Both the position numbers and the translations under genes were made by a program. From Echinometra lucunter (Eukaryota; Echinodermata; Echinoidea; Camarodonta; Echinometridae): 64,000 nt of DNA. How positions within the stretch are numbered: the first letter of the stretch is position 1; each line of letters starts with the position of its first letter. The stretch is taken from positions 16,741,757 to 16,805,756 of the forward strand of contig CM057154.1 in the NCBI GenBank assembly GCA_029962745.1, written 5' to 3'. Below the pieces are notes generated by a model. The model did no database searches. It was not told the DNA's origin and worked only from the letters and a program-made list of their open reading frames with translations. Below, piece after piece: positions 13,361 to 26,097 of the stretch.

Positions 13361-14378
13361 AAAGTGAACATGTTACAGACTTATTGAATTAGAAAAGCTT
13401 TGGCCCGTTCACACGCACTGTGAAATATAAGTAAATTCCGCCTTCTGCGTAAGAAATGTAGCGTGGGATGATGTCCATTATTTTCTTTGTGAGATTGATG
13501 GGAAATAAGTTACAATGAATTAAGATATTAGTGATATGATAGAATGGCAGATGAAAAGAAAAGGATATTCACGGTTGATGTTTTGCATATGCTAACACAA
13601 TTACCTAATTCAGTAAATCTTTTGAAAAGTTGTAAAGTCTGCGGTATATCAGAAGAGATATTATAAAAAGGTCGAGAAATAGATCGAATTAGTTCATTTC
13701 GCTTACTTTCTTTTCCATTATTCCTTACGTATTAGTTAATATTCAGGCCTTTGTTCACCTAGACCACGCTTGATTGGAGGTGGGCGGGGGGGGGGGCCTA
13801 ACGAAGAGGAATGTGCGTATTGAAATCGCGCACTCGTGTGGTATGTCATGTATGTGGACAGCTACTTATGTTACAAGCCAAAGTTTTTTTTTTCCCACCA
13901 TCGTTTTTACAATGTTCATCCACATACAATTTTTAATGTACTGTTACATGAGTTGTGATAAAATAAATCTATATTTTCATCTTTCGCTTGTACATCCTTT
14001 TCAGTTAATTCCCCTTATAATTTGTTTTAGCCTATACAAAGATTCACCCCGGCACACGCTTCCCCATTGTGGAAAAAATTGAAAAGCACGTGCAATAAAC
14101 TTTCGCATTATAACAAGTGAATCCTTTTCCAGTGTACATGGTGTAGGAATATAGACCCAGCTGTAAAACCAAGAGCTAAAAAATAATTTTCTTGTCCACT
14201 TCCCTCCCTCTTTCATAGATGTAGTTAGTTTTTTTCTACATGAAAATTATGTAGAAACTTTGTCTACTATGAACGGTGGAAGTAAATAGGCAGATATCAC
14301 ACGTTCCCCTTCATTTCTATAATTCAATATCCGTATCTGTGACACGTTTACTTATATTTTACCAATATTTTTTAAATT
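13361..14378. other. Spacer between the two minisatellite arrays
   Basis: About 1 kb of AT-rich DNA without coding signal. It would form the loop if the two inverted arrays paired. Confidence 0.5.
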
Positions 14379-15508
14379 TGACATAACCTCCGACATTTTT
14401 ACCTCCGACATGTTTACCTCTTAACATTTTTACCTCTGACATTTTTACCTCTGACATTTTTTCCTCTGACATTTTTACTTCTGACATTTTTATCTCAGAC
14501 ATTTTTACCACTGACATTTTTACCTCTGACATTTTTACCTCTGACATTTTTACCACTGATATTTATACCTCTGACATTTTTTTCTCTGACATTTTTACCT
14601 GACATTTTTACCTCTGACACTTTTACTTCTGACATTTTTACCTCTGACATTTTTACCTCTGACATTTTTACCTCTGACATTTTTACTTCTGACATTTTTA
14701 CCTCAGACATTTTTACCACAGACATTTTCACCTCTGACATTTTTACCTATTACATTTTTACCTCTGACACTTTTACTTCTGACATTTTTACCTCTTACAT
14801 TTTACTTCTGACATTTTTACTTCTGACATTTTTACTTCTGACATTTTTACCTCAGACAATGTTACCACTGATATTTATACCTCTGACATTTTTTTCTCTG
14901 ACATTTTTACCTGACATTTTTACCTCTGACACTTTTACTTCTGACATTTTTACCTCTGACATTTTTACCTATGACATTTTTACCTCTGACATTTTTACCT
15001 CTGACATTTTTACTTCTGACATTTTTACCTCAGACATTTTTACCACAGACATTTTCACCTCTGACATTTTTACCTATTACATTTTTACCTCTGACACTTT
15101 TACTTCTGACATTTTTACCTCTTACATTTACTTCTGACATTTTACTTCTGACATTTTTACTTCTGACATTTTACTTCTGACATTTTTACCTCAGACAATG
15201 TTACCACTGACATTTTTACCTCTGACATTTTTACCTCTGACATTTTTACTTCTGACATTTTTACCTCAGACAATTTTACCACTGACATTTTTACCTCTGA
15301 CATTTTTACCTCTGACATTTTTACCTCTGACATTTTTACTTCTGACATTTTTACCTCTGACATTTCTAACTCTGACATTTTTACTTCTGATATTTTTACC
15401 TCTGACATTTTTTACCACTGACATTTTTACCTCTGACATTTTTTCTCTAACATTTTTACCTCCTGACATTTTTACCTCTGACATTTTTACCTCTGACATT
15501 TTTACCTG
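14379..15508 (-). repeat. 15-bp minisatellite array, reverse orientation, about 75 units
   Basis: The same unit as the 13.2-kb array read on the opposite strand (TTTTTACCTCTGACA). Units of 13-16 bp break the frame repeatedly. A higher-order duplication of about 312 bp is visible: TACCACTGATATTTATACC recurs near 14551 and 14863 with the same variant order after it. Confidence 0.9.
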
Positions 15509-16857
15509 GCACCGGCCAGTTTACTACTAAAAAAAAGTCCACGGCTGAGAAGCTTGAGTTCTGGGAAAAGGTGAAAAATAATATGTCGGCTTTCTCATCA
15601 TCTTCATCAGTTCATTTCATTTAGGAGAATATCATGGTAAGACGTGACCTTATAGAGGAATGCTTTTCAAATGGCCTTATTTTGGAAGTATGCCAAGAAA
15701 CCACTTCAATATCTTTTTTAAAATCGCATACTTATTAGTCTAGACACCTGTGTTCATGTACTAATCTAACTCTCCAGGTTGCTTCGAAACAGTTTGTTTT
15801 TTCACATTATGATAGCATGGCCATCATGATTTCAACCATACGTTTAAGATTACCCTTTTTCGTAAATATTCTGTCCATCGTCCACGCAAATCTAGCTGTC
15901 AAACATCGCTGCGGCAGACATTCGAAAGAACAGATGTTACACCCACATCACCTATTTCACGTATTTCACCGTGGCTAATAAGTTCGAAGTATAACTTTCG
16001 GTTCAGTGTAAGCATGGTAAGGAAGATTTCCTGCTAACTAGTCGGCCCATTATTCGGGCAAGCCCCTTGCAAAAAATATCTCAAATGCAGAAGATTATCA
16101 GATGCGACGAATAAGAAGACTGAATGGACATTCATGTTCGACGAGATCAACCGAGCGATAAATGGCTACCTTCAGCCTTGCTGTATTCCTTCTTGTTCAT
16201 GGGATGACGCTTAAGTTCGGGTTAGAAAAGATGAATAATAGTAATACAAATTGATTGTCTAATGAATTTCTTTCACACAAAAAACCGAAAACGACAGAAC
16301 AACAAAGAAACATATTAGTGAAAGTTCAAGCCGGAAACTACAAAGGATAAGAGTTCTGAAGTTTTAAAGTTGTGATCGATCAAACACAAACTGACAATTG
16401 ATTTCCCTAGCGGTCAGGTTAGACTTCCACAAAAACGATAATTCAATCAAATGAGTAGAGTTAAAGCGCGTACAAAAATATCATACTACGTCCGATCTGA
16501 TTAGTCTTAACAAGCTTTCTGGCAAATAACTTATTAAAAAATGGAAAAATTCCACAAGGGAAGTCATTGGATCTGCAGTTTTTCTGTGCTGACTTAAGTT
16601 AAACAATGGTCTGGGTTCTCGTCTGGTTTTCATTCTGGGGCAATGTTGAGAATTTTGTCCTGTGCGACTCAGGTGGGAATAAAAAATCCTTAATGATGTT
16701 GGACCAATGACCATGATACCGGGACAAAAAAAATCTAATTTTGTCGCAACAAAGGTATTTTTTCGTTTCTCGAATACAGTAAATCTATATAGAATACATA
16801 CTGTAATAAGTCACGTATTCAATGGATAAATTTGATGTGACTGACAAGATTACATGT
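15509..16857. other. Unassigned non-coding DNA
   Basis: The right flank of the minisatellite (GTCCACGGCTGAGAAGC) resembles the complement of the left flank of the 13.2-kb array (GTCCACTTGGCAAGAGGAGA). Otherwise nothing recognised. Confidence 0.45.
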
Positions 16858-16986
16858 CTACTGAGCATTGGCGTAGACAGGTCTTCATTACAGGGGATGA
16901 TTCCCCCATACACCCACTTCAAAAAGTGGGAGGTGGGTCCGGGATGCATACACCCATCCCCCGCTATCTATCCCCCTGCTCCTGAG
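16858..16986. mobile_element. 113-bp hAT-like miniature element
   Basis: CTACTGAG (16858-16865) and CTCCTGAG (16979-16986), 7 of 8 identical, flank 16866-16978. The ends are CATTGGCGTAGACAGG and CTATCTATCCCCCTG. A closely similar element is nested at 44281-44420. Confidence 0.65.
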
Positions 16987-17077
16987 TAGGTTAACATCTA
17001 CATCAGACTGTAGAAGAAGCAACATGCATCTTTGATTTCGTGGGAAAATATGCCTTGTGGTAATAGATATAATATTT

Positions 17078-17268
17078 AACGGAAATATTACATCAGGGTT
17101 CCGTTGCACAAAACCTACCATTAATGGTAACTCTGCCATCATTGGTAACTACCATGGTAACAGTACTCAATAGCCAATCAAATTCAAGGTTTCCGTGGAC
17201 GTTACCATCAATGGCAAAGTTACCATCAGTGGTAAGTTTTATACAACGGGGCCTGTAATATTTCCGTA
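17078..17268. mobile_element. Hairpin element with TACCATnAATGGTAA arms
   Basis: The arms start with CGGAAATATTACATCAGGG and end with TGTAATATTTCCG. They enclose GTTGCACAAAACCTACCATT and its partner GGTAAGTTTTATACAACGGG. The loop core AGCCAATCAAATTCAAGG links it to the hairpin family above. Confidence 0.68.
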
Positions 17269-17584
17269 AATGGTATAAATTTGACCTTTATATTTTGATG
17301 ATTTTAGCTCAAATGTGTGGCTTTATGTATATACATAACCATTACATTTTGTGTGGTAAAACTTTTCTGCCAGTTGTTCACTGATTCACCGTATATGCTT
17401 GCAGCGGGAATAAAATATGCTTACAGAAAGTTTGATTAATGACATTTCCAGGTATACAATTTCCTAAATGATGAGACCTATAGTAGAATATGGTTTTATT
17501 CGCGAAAAGTTATAGTCTAAGTTGCTAGTGAATGAGGACCAGTTCTCGACTGCACATTCTAGGAGTAACTAACATCAACTGTGA

Positions 17585-17616
<32 letters not shown>

Positions 17617-17619
<3 letters not shown>

Positions 17620-17804
17620 GTCAAAGTATTCAATCTGTTCTTTCAGTAGATATAGCTACAAGTGATGTTTTTCTAAAAAGTATAAAGGTCAAAACGTTTG
17701 GGGGAGATTTACTGTCAAAGTATTCAATCTGTTCTTTCAGTAGATATAACTACAAGTGATTTTTTTCTAAAAAGTATAAAGGTCAAAACGTTTGGGGGAG
17801 ATTT
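17617..17804 (+). repeat. Tandem duplication of a 94-bp unit
   Basis: ACTGTCAAAGTATTCAATCT starts at 17617 and again at 17711, and the two copies differ at only a few positions. A poly-T tract (17587-17616) precedes the first copy. Confidence 0.85.
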
Positions 17805-18143
17805 ATATCTTCATAATTATTTCTAAAGCCTGGAAATTACTTTCCGGGCTGTTTTCAACCTTAAGATCCAGCAAAATATCACAAAGCAAAGTCTTAGTTT
17901 GGACATTTTGTATATCTATTAGACATGTACAGTGTCTGATGAAGGAAGGGAAGAGAAAGATTAAAATTCTAAATATATATGTTAATTATGATTTTCGGTA
18001 GAAAACTCACAAAACCTACATAACTAGACGTTGATTTGTGAGGCATGGATTTCTTTCATTCAATGATTTATTCATGTTTATTTCATGCTTTTTAAGGGTC
18101 TGAGAATTAGCGTAAATGGGTGTGAGGTTGTGTCTACCACCAC

Positions 18144-18449
18144 TCATGCAGCGTTGCTTACACTACATTGGGTTACAATCTCCTCAATAAAGGCAAATTG
18201 TGTCTGCGAGTCATTTGTCACCCCAGAGCGTCTCCCGCCTATATACTGAATTTTCAACAAAACATCATTGTCTGAGCAGGGAAATGATACTAACATTTCT
18301 CCGGTCTGAGGGTGCACTACCAGATCATGGTGTGGGCAGGAAAGGACAATGACATGAATGCAGTGGACTAGGGTAGACACTTCATGACAGTCAGTTTCCC
18401 AGTAATGAGTGACAAACCTGCTGTTCCAACATTGTCCGCTGGTCCGATG
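18144..18449 (-). other. Unassigned open stretch (~100 codons), possible exon or gene relic
   Basis: On the minus strand an open frame bounded by stops reads with protein-like composition (CWNSRFVTHYWETDC, VVHPQTGEMLVSFPC, QYIGGRRSGVTNDSQTQ, QCSVSNAA-stop). I recognise no family. Overlapping frames on both strands are also open for 30-45 codons, so this may be chance. Confidence 0.2.
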
Positions 18450-18925
18450 TCATTGCACCACTTCTTGCCGAACTACCATGCAGAAGCAGCTGTAGAAAAT
18501 ATGAACTTCATGTACGAGTGCGTTCGGCCCATGTCTGGAGGGCACATGTGAGAATCCTCACAATCAGCCTTTACAAGATGATGACTCGCACCATGACTAT
18601 TTCTGAATTAGTAATAGCAAATTATTTGGATCCAACAGATGATTGGCTTATAGTTTGGCATTTGGATCCAGCAGATAAGTGGCTCGCAGTTGTGGCATTT
18701 CGATCAAGCAAATGATTGGCTTGTAGTTGTGGCATTCGGATCTTAAAGGGGGTACGCAATGCTGAAACAATGTTATGGATGTTAGTTCATTTAAAAGAGC
18801 ATGATTTCATCAGTAGAAAATCATCTTCATAAATTCTTTTTAAAAGTCGTGTTGCCAAGGAAACCCCCAATTGTGGTAAGATTTCGGGATATTTTTGACC
18901 CTCAGGTGTGTCCCAGTTTCAACTG

Positions 18926-18966
18926 GGTACCCACTTTGACGTCAAAATGACGTCAAAGTGGGTACC
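18926..18966. promoter_or_regulatory. Palindrome with two CRE-type TGACGTCA sites
   Basis: GGTACCCACTTTGACGTCA, AAA, then its exact reverse complement: 19-bp arms with a 3-base spacer. Each arm ends in TGACGTCA, the canonical CREB/ATF site. A third, slightly changed copy of the arm (GGTACCCACTTTTACGTCA) lies at 19054-19072. No gene is nearby, so a regulatory role is only possible; it may equally be part of a repeat. Confidence 0.5.
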
Positions 18967-19072
18967 TTATCGCGCAATTCTAGCAAAATGCGCTCAAGGT
19001 ATAATATATATTGTACAGTCTAGTGCGCAGCACAACTGCAATGCGCGAAGCTGGGTACCCACTTTTACGTCA

Positions 19073-20163
19073 TATCTCATACTCAGTTTTTTTGGCCAAC
19101 TCTTGACTTTTTATGAGAAAATTAGCCAAAATGCAATGATTTCGATTGAAAATCATCCAATTTTTAATGTTATTCTTCTTAGAATTCTACACTCGATCAT
19201 ATATCAAAAAAGTTTACCATTGTGTAATCACTTTAACTCTTATATGGTCCCAGATACTTTACTGATTTCTAGACAAAGCAAGCTAGCTTCTCGTACTTTG
19301 GTTGATATGGTTTGGGAGTAAATTGCTCCATCACGTATCATGAAATTAACTTGAAAATTCTGAACTATCTAATCATCCTTGGACTTTCAAGTTCAGTGGT
19401 ACATTGTGAATTCCTCATCATCAACGAATTTTCATTATACCAGCGTCATCGTCAATGAACTTTCTTCACATTGAACTCAATTCCTTGGACTTTGCTAGAT
19501 TGCTCGCCCCTGAGGACATGAGGTTAAACACCACAATCATTTTGCTGGTGATGAAAAATTACACATGTTTCAAACTATTGGCGGCCTTCTTGAACGCCGT
19601 CTTGGAATTTATGCTTTTTCTATGGTCAGATTTGGGTAGATTTTTGGTATGTTATTAAGCACATCAACTACCCCAAAAAGAAAAAAAAAAACATTTGAAA
19701 ACCTTTTGTTCCAATTTTTGGAGGTAAGGCCCTTTTTTCCAATGCACTCACCTGTAAAGTACGCACCCTGCATACGCGCAATGAGACTCGTTCAGTGCCC
19801 CTTGTCTGAGCAACGAGAATATCTTCAAGGTTTGCTAAAAACTAATCATTTATTTTATTTTATTTCTTTTCGTATTACTATTAGAAATTGAGGTGAATTT
19901 TGGAAAATAGTTTCAAAATCAAGATTTGCATTCATTTATTACAATCATGTGCGTTAGGGACCCCGTAATTTTCCGAACAAATATTGACACTGGCATTGAT
20001 ATCGAGTTTAAAATATGCGTTGTTGGCATTCGCAATTTTCACAATATTTAAATTAACTTTAGAACCAATTAAGGTAATACAAGAAAATTGCATAAACCAA
20101 TGATTTTTGTGACATTTTAGCTGCTGAAAACCAAGTGTGTAGTTTTATATAGGTTCCCCATCC
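19073..20163. other. Unassigned non-coding DNA
   Basis: The frame 18908-19321 overlaps the palindrome and has no domain. Nothing else seen. Confidence 0.45.
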
Positions 20164-20330
20164 TACACTCTGAATTTCTTAGACTTAAATCAGGGACAAC
20201 ACCAAAATTCTCTTAGATATCTTAATCTATATAATAGATTAATAATCAATCTTATTGAATACAATTTTGGAGCTGTCCAAATTACAGTCGACTAAGATTA
20301 ATTTCTATAATCCAAGAAATTTAGAGTGTA
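20164..20330. mobile_element. Small inverted-repeat element, TACACTCTGAATTTCTTAGA ends
   Basis: TACACTCTGAATTTCTTAGA and TCCAAGAAATTTAGAGTGTA are imperfect inverted termini, and the interior is also self-complementary around TATATAATAGATTAATAATC. The ACACTCTAAA end resembles that of 44825-45960. Confidence 0.6.
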
Positions 20331-21020
20331 GCTATAGGGGAGAGGGGGGATAGGGGGCACGTCCCATTCTCAGTGTGAGAGGGAGAGAGAGAGCATGTAA
20401 GAAAGTGTGACAGTTATGGGGTGTGAAAAAAGTGATACGACACCATCCAGCAACCTCATTTCACTATTTGACGAAAAAAAATTCCATTTCATTCACTTAA
20501 CGTATTAGTGGCTCTGTTTGACTTGTGCCACAAGCAAAGGACTGCCACGGTCGACTCTTGACGCACGTACTACAATACACTGCAGACATGTGGCACTCCC
20601 AGGTTTCGATCCATAGTTAATTTTCACATACCAGCCCCACGGTTTACCGGGATATATTCATTTTAATTCAATTTAGTTCATTCTATTTAATCCTTCATTC
20701 CAAAAAATTTACCAATTTAGAAATAAAATTACAACATACAATCATGGCTAGGACAGCTAAGAAGCTTGTAATCGGGCCCTACAATAGAAAAAACAGCACT
20801 AGCAAAATGAATAATAGAAGTGTATATCATTTGGATAAATCTCGCGGATAGGGGTGTTATATCCCCACATTTTTATTATTTTTTTTTAGAGAGAGAGAGG
20901 GAGGGGAATGGCGCTTGCAAATATATACACCCCCCCCCCTTTCAACACGATGAAAACTACTTTCGAAAAATCAGCTTAAGGCAACTTCAATAGCCCTGTC
21001 TATCACCTTTAGAAGTGTGC

Positions 21021-21571
21021 GGACTTACCACCGGCGTAAATCCACTTTGAGGAGTGGGGGGGGGGGGATGATCAACTTTTTTTCTGTCGAATTGATACTT
21101 AAGTATAAACACACCCCCTCACCCACCTGCACAGACCCCCCTTTACACACATTTTAATTTTTATCTTGCGAGCGAGCCAAAAATTACCACTTTTCTGGTT
21201 TTCAACCGCATTTTCAAATAAAAATTATAAAATATGATGAGCGAGCGAAGCGAGCAAGACAAAAAATAACCACTTTTCTGGTTTTCAATCGCATTTTTAA
21301 ATGTAAATTCGAAAATATGACGAGCGTGCGAAGCGAGCGAGCCAAAAATAATCGCTTTTCTGGTTTTAAATCGCATTTTCAAATAGAAATTCTAAAATAT
21401 GATGGTTGTTTACGACAGATTATTAAAAATTATATTAAAAGATTAATTCAAATATCATTTCTTCCTTAAAAAGTGGGAGGGATATTTGTACACGCCATCC
21501 CCTCCCCCCCTCTCAAAAAAGTGGGGGATATATCCTCCCATCCCCCCGGGATTTACACCTATGCGACTTAC
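21021..21571. mobile_element. hAT-like element with three internal 83-87-bp repeats
   Basis: GGACTTAC (21021-21028) and CGACTTAC (21564-21571), 7 of 8 identical, flank 21029-21563. The termini are CACCGGCGTAAATCC and GGGATTTACACCTATG. Inside are poly-G/C runs and three tandem units (21165-21404), each with GCGAGCGAAGCGAGC, ACCACTTTTCTGGTTTTCAA and CGCATTTTCAAAT. Confidence 0.75.
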
Positions 21572-22094
21572 AGTGGCTTATTACGTAATCCGAACAAGAT
21601 TTGTATGGGCCTTTGGTATGGGCAGTACAATAGGCTTTCGAAATTGCGCTTGAATCGATTTTTCGAAAGAAGTTTAAGCGTTTTTTTTTTTTTTCAAAGA
21701 AGAATTTTAATCAATCAATCAATTGCTGATTTTTTTTTTAAATATTAATCTATTATAAACGACGGGTATATAGTAATAAAGATTTATATTCGAACTGTTG
21801 GAATTGCTGTTAGAAAACAGAGATAGGATGGGAGAGTATGTGTGTGGATGTGTGCAGGTGGGTGAGGATGGGTGTGTACTCCTGTGTGAGTTTGAGTTAG
21901 AAATTTTGGATAATTATTTAGATCATCTCCCCCCCCCCCCCTCCCCTACACTCCTCGATAGGGATTAATGCGCCGGTGGTATTAAAGTACACGCATTCAC
22001 ACCAACAGAGACTCACATAAGGCATCTAACCGTCTAACATGTCTAAAAGACAATAGAACAGGGAAGGGGAAAAATAGAACACTGAGAAATGGAA

Positions 22095-22098
<4 letters not shown>

Positions 22099-22130
<32 letters not shown>
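22099..22130 (+). repeat. (GA)n microsatellite
   Basis: Uninterrupted AG dinucleotides just upstream of the foldback at 22192. Confidence 0.85.
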
Positions 22131-22133
<3 letters not shown>

Positions 22134-22191
22134 GTAAATGTTTTGTTTGTATACATATTTAAACTCAGTACTTGCAGAACTGGATCTGGGA

Positions 22192-22489
22192 GTGTTTCCC
22201 AAAGACTAAGATTGACTAAAATCGCACTTAACTATGGCTGGCCATTCATGCCACTGTTTTCTTTCACCATGGATCTCTCAAAAGATTCGAAAATCATAGT
22301 TACAGATCTGCAGAACTGACCATTTTTTTATAGTTCACTGATGACAAGAAAACAAAAAATGTAAATTCTTCAAATTTGTGACAATGATTTGCGTATCCCT
22401 TGAGAGACAGATGGTGAAAGCAAACAGTGGCATGAATGGCCTGCCATAGTTAAGAGCGATTTGAGTCAATCTTAGTCTTTGTGAAACAC
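22192..22489. mobile_element. Foldback element, GTGTTTCCCAAAGACTAAG ends
   Basis: GTGTTTCCCAAAGACTAAG pairs with CTTAGTCTTTGTGAAACAC. The arms continue through TTAACTATGGCTGGCCATTC and GAATGGCCTGCCATAGTTAA up to the central AT-rich 100 bp. A run of 17 C follows the right end. Confidence 0.75.
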
Positions 22490-22826
22490 CCCCCCCCCCC
22501 CCCCCCCGAGGTTAAAGTGAGTACCATCCACTTACCCCAACAGCTGATATACGGTAGAATTATACAAAGAAGCAGAACGACAAAGTGGGGGAGCCAGTCT
22601 TGACTTTGGCAAGTGGAATAATTGTGCACAGAAGACTTTGTTCGGAACATATTTGAAAAAAAAAAAGATGATAAAAGCTTTTATGAAATTTGAATGTAAA
22701 CATGGATGTATTTAGTTTGATCAAATAAGATGCACGAATGATTTTTTTATTTTAGAAAATTAATAGTGGTTTACTTGGAGACAAATATGCCCAACATGAA
22801 GCAGGTTTAAATTGATTACTTTAAAG

Positions 22827-22828
<2 letters not shown>

Positions 22829-22878
<50 letters not shown>
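22829..22878 (+). repeat. (AT)n microsatellite
   Basis: About 25 AT dinucleotides. Confidence 0.88.
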
Positions 22879-22880
<2 letters not shown>

Positions 22881-25544
22881 AAAACACTGTCTAAGTTTTG
22901 TATTCGCTTAACAAACACATTTTAGGCATTGCAATCAAAAAAGTAATTCATATAAGAATTATTGGAAATCATGAATGTCAGTGTTCTACTAATTCAGTAA
23001 ATCCCAGCACAAGCAAAGTATAAAGGAGCACTTCAAAGAGTATGAATGAACACAGAGAATCATTAAGGACAGTTTTAAGAATAGAAATGGAAACGTGAAG
23101 AAAAGTAAGTTCTGCGCATAACTGTAGATAACCCTGACCGAAATAAACCAGGTAAGTCTCCCTTACAGTGATTTTGATCACGTTTGGGAAATTGGGTTTG
23201 CAAATTCATTTAACAGAATGGAAACTTTTCTCATAAAGGAACTTGTGTTTGTTGTTAATTTTGTCGTGTTTGCAGGGGGGTTGGGGTTAAGAAGAATAGA
23301 GGGAAAGTTCTGTTCAAAACGCGATGAGCATGACGACTTTTGTTGATGAAATATGTTTGTTTGACAAGTTTGACAAGAGATTTACCAGCTCCCTCCTCCC
23401 CCTACCCCCGAATAAGACAAAAGTGACGCAGAATAAGATGTGTTCTCCTCTTCCTCCCCAACTTCGATACTTGTTAGCGAGCCCAATGATTTCTAAGGGA
23501 CCTTTCTTTCTTTTTTTTTCTTCTTCTTTTTTTTTTTTTTTTATTCTTCTTACCATTTGCGAGCGGGGAGGGGAAGGGGGCGTCAATTGTTCGTGGGGGT
23601 AAAAAAATTTTTTCCGCTATATAGTTGTTGACCACGGTGCACCTCCACCACTAAATCCCTTTTGTGGCCCTAACCCTACACTGATGTGGGAGCATAGATG
23701 TCACCATGCAACATCTACAAAGAAGCATCCATTTTTTTTTTCGTAAAAGAAATTGGAGGGCAAGTTGAATTTGGAGAAACATTAACACCCGCTTACTTGC
23801 CTCATCATGCTCACTGCTGTATTTCTTTGTAATTGTAAACTACCATGAAATCAGGACGATGTGAAACAAAACAAAACTTGTTAGAAATTATTTGGTTTCT
23901 TCCCCCCCCCCCCAAAAAAAAAAGGGGGGAGGTACTCATGTCTGACCGGAACTTTAATAAGGAATCTTCCACTGATATCACACTGAGTCACTGACAGGGC
24001 AAAAAATTGATGACAAAGACTTCTACCAGTGGCTAAGATTATGGCTGTGTGCTTTAGACCCTTGGTGTTTCAAATCTTTTCCTTAATGTCAAGTTAAATG
24101 CAATTTTATCTTCTTGTTGTTTCGTTGCATACTTCGAGTGTCTAAATGTGGTAACGGAAATGATTCTTTCTTATCCCTAAGTGCATTTCTGAATTTGCAT
24201 ACATTATTGCTCCATAAGATACAACAGCCCTGGGTTACAAATAAACGGATCACTCCTCATTAATGGCGATCTATATTCATGATTGCCCTGGGCAAGCAAG
24301 TTTGAGGGTTGGACAATTTGTTTTTAAAGCGCCGGAGCTCACAGCATAACCAGAATTTGGGATTAGAGGAACGATCGGGGAATAGTTTGTCTTCCCCTTT
24401 ACATCTTTTGTTTTTTTCAATTTCAATCCACATTTTGATTTTTGTCACCTTCACTACCTGTAATGAGAAATGCCCTTAAGTTGACCCTCTCCCCTTCCCG
24501 TACTCCCTCTCAGTCTGTGATATTACCGCCTATATACCCTTTTTCCATATAAAAATCAGCCACACAAGCAAAAAGGGGAAGAGTCAGTGGATAACAAAAG
24601 CAATTTAAAATAGTGCTTAGGATATTCCACTCGAAGATAAACACACCGTTACCATGACAACCCGACTATTTCTGTTTCCTTGGTGAGTGCGCGAGAGAAA
24701 AGTAGGCCTTAAATCCCTTCATTTGATGAATTTTCATGAGTACCAATTGGGAATGACGATGTCATGGATTTGGGCTCGGCCGCCCACAGTAAAAATCTGT
24801 ATTCGACGGTTGTTATTTTTATATATACTTTATATCTCAGTGCGTAGATTTAGCAGAGAGCGTGTATGGAGTAAAATATATATAAAGGAAAAGGGGAGAT
24901 AGAGAAAAACAAAAGAGAAAGAGATTAAAGAAAGAAATAAGTAAAGGAAAGCGCAGGATCCTGACGTTGTTAGAGACTGGAGATAGATGTTTATTGTCAA
25001 CGATGATCACTAATGCAATAAATAATTGCCTTTTCAAACTCATACGCGCTAAGCCGATTCTTGTCAAGTGATTTCTTTAAGTGTTCATACATTGATTGAT
25101 GATGTGAAACGTTTCTCTTGTCATATTGTTCTAATTTGAGAAGTTTTTACCTCCAGATGATAAGACCAAGATTTCAACATGGATCCCAAGTTTATAATGG
25201 TTCCAAGAGCAACGCACGCAATATTATCTTGATTATGTAGACTATAGTTTTTACAATTAAGCAAAGTATAAAAATCTATATTTTCTATATTTTGCCCATA
25301 TTTCTTTCTTTATGTATCTTGAGGAATCGTAACTGGATTAAAAGTCTCCGATATAGATTAATTTTAGCATTGTTTTAGCAATCAAGTAAAGAAGGAAAAT
25401 CCGTTTCACCTCTGTGTAGTAACTATTCTCTACATCTGGGGATTTCAATGACTTACAAGATTATCACAAATCCAAAAATAGTTTTGATAGTACTTTTGTA
25501 CTTAATAGTTTGTCCTCCTCTAAACTTACAATTTTAAACCCGTT
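22879..25544. other. Unassigned non-coding DNA
   Basis: T- and C-homopolymers (23510-23545, 23900-23930) and AT-rich sequence; no gene recognised. Confidence 0.45.
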
Positions 25545-26097
25545 CACGACAGTTCTTGAAAGTTCTTTGTTGCCAGATACATGTAATTGTTTTTAAAGCC
25601 ATGGTTGTTCATAATCTTAAAAATGAAGGTATTCCAACGGTCAGGCATGACCTCCCGATTTTTTTAAATTTATGATTGTAAAAAAAAAGTTCTATGTGAC
25701 ACATGAAATGAATGAAATTCTAAATTGGTATGCGACTTAGTCCAAGGCTGAGTCCCCTACGAGGGTCTCCTGATTTGAGGATTAATTGAACAGGACTATA
25801 GTATAGCGTTCGAATCTGGGACCCGTTATATCACGACAGTTCTTGAAAGTTCTGTGTTGCCAGATAATTTTTTTAACAGCCATGGTTGTTCATAATCTTT
25901 AAAATGAAGGTATTCGAACGGTCAGGCATGACCTCCCGATTTTTTTTTATTTATGATTGTAAAAAAAATGTTCTACGTGGCACATGAAATGAAATTCTAA
26001 ATTAGTGTACGACTTAGTCCAAGGTTGAGTCCCATACGAGGGACTCCTGATTTGAGGATTAATTGAACGGGACTAGCGTTCGAATCTGGGACCTGCC
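25545..26097 (+). repeat. Direct duplication of a ~287-bp unit
   Basis: CACGACAGTTCTTGAAAGTT starts at 25545 and at 25832. Both copies share CCATGGTTGTTCATAATCTT, GGTCAGGCATGACCTCCCGA, CGACTTAGTCCAAGG and GCGTTCGAATCTGGGACC. The last motif resembles a pol III B box, but no A box was identified. Confidence 0.82.

Noticed and set aside
14379..15508. CRISPR-like regular array
   Set aside because: Directly adjoining 15-bp units without unique spacers in a eukaryotic genome; a minisatellite.
13090..15530. Pentapeptide-repeat proteins (MSEVK, KNVRG, FTSDI)
   Set aside because: A 15-bp minisatellite keeps every frame open; unit-length changes break the frames often and both strands are equally open.
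18908..19321. 137-residue frame starting near the CRE palindrome
   Set aside because: Begins inside the palindromic repeat; no recognisable domain and AT-driven composition.
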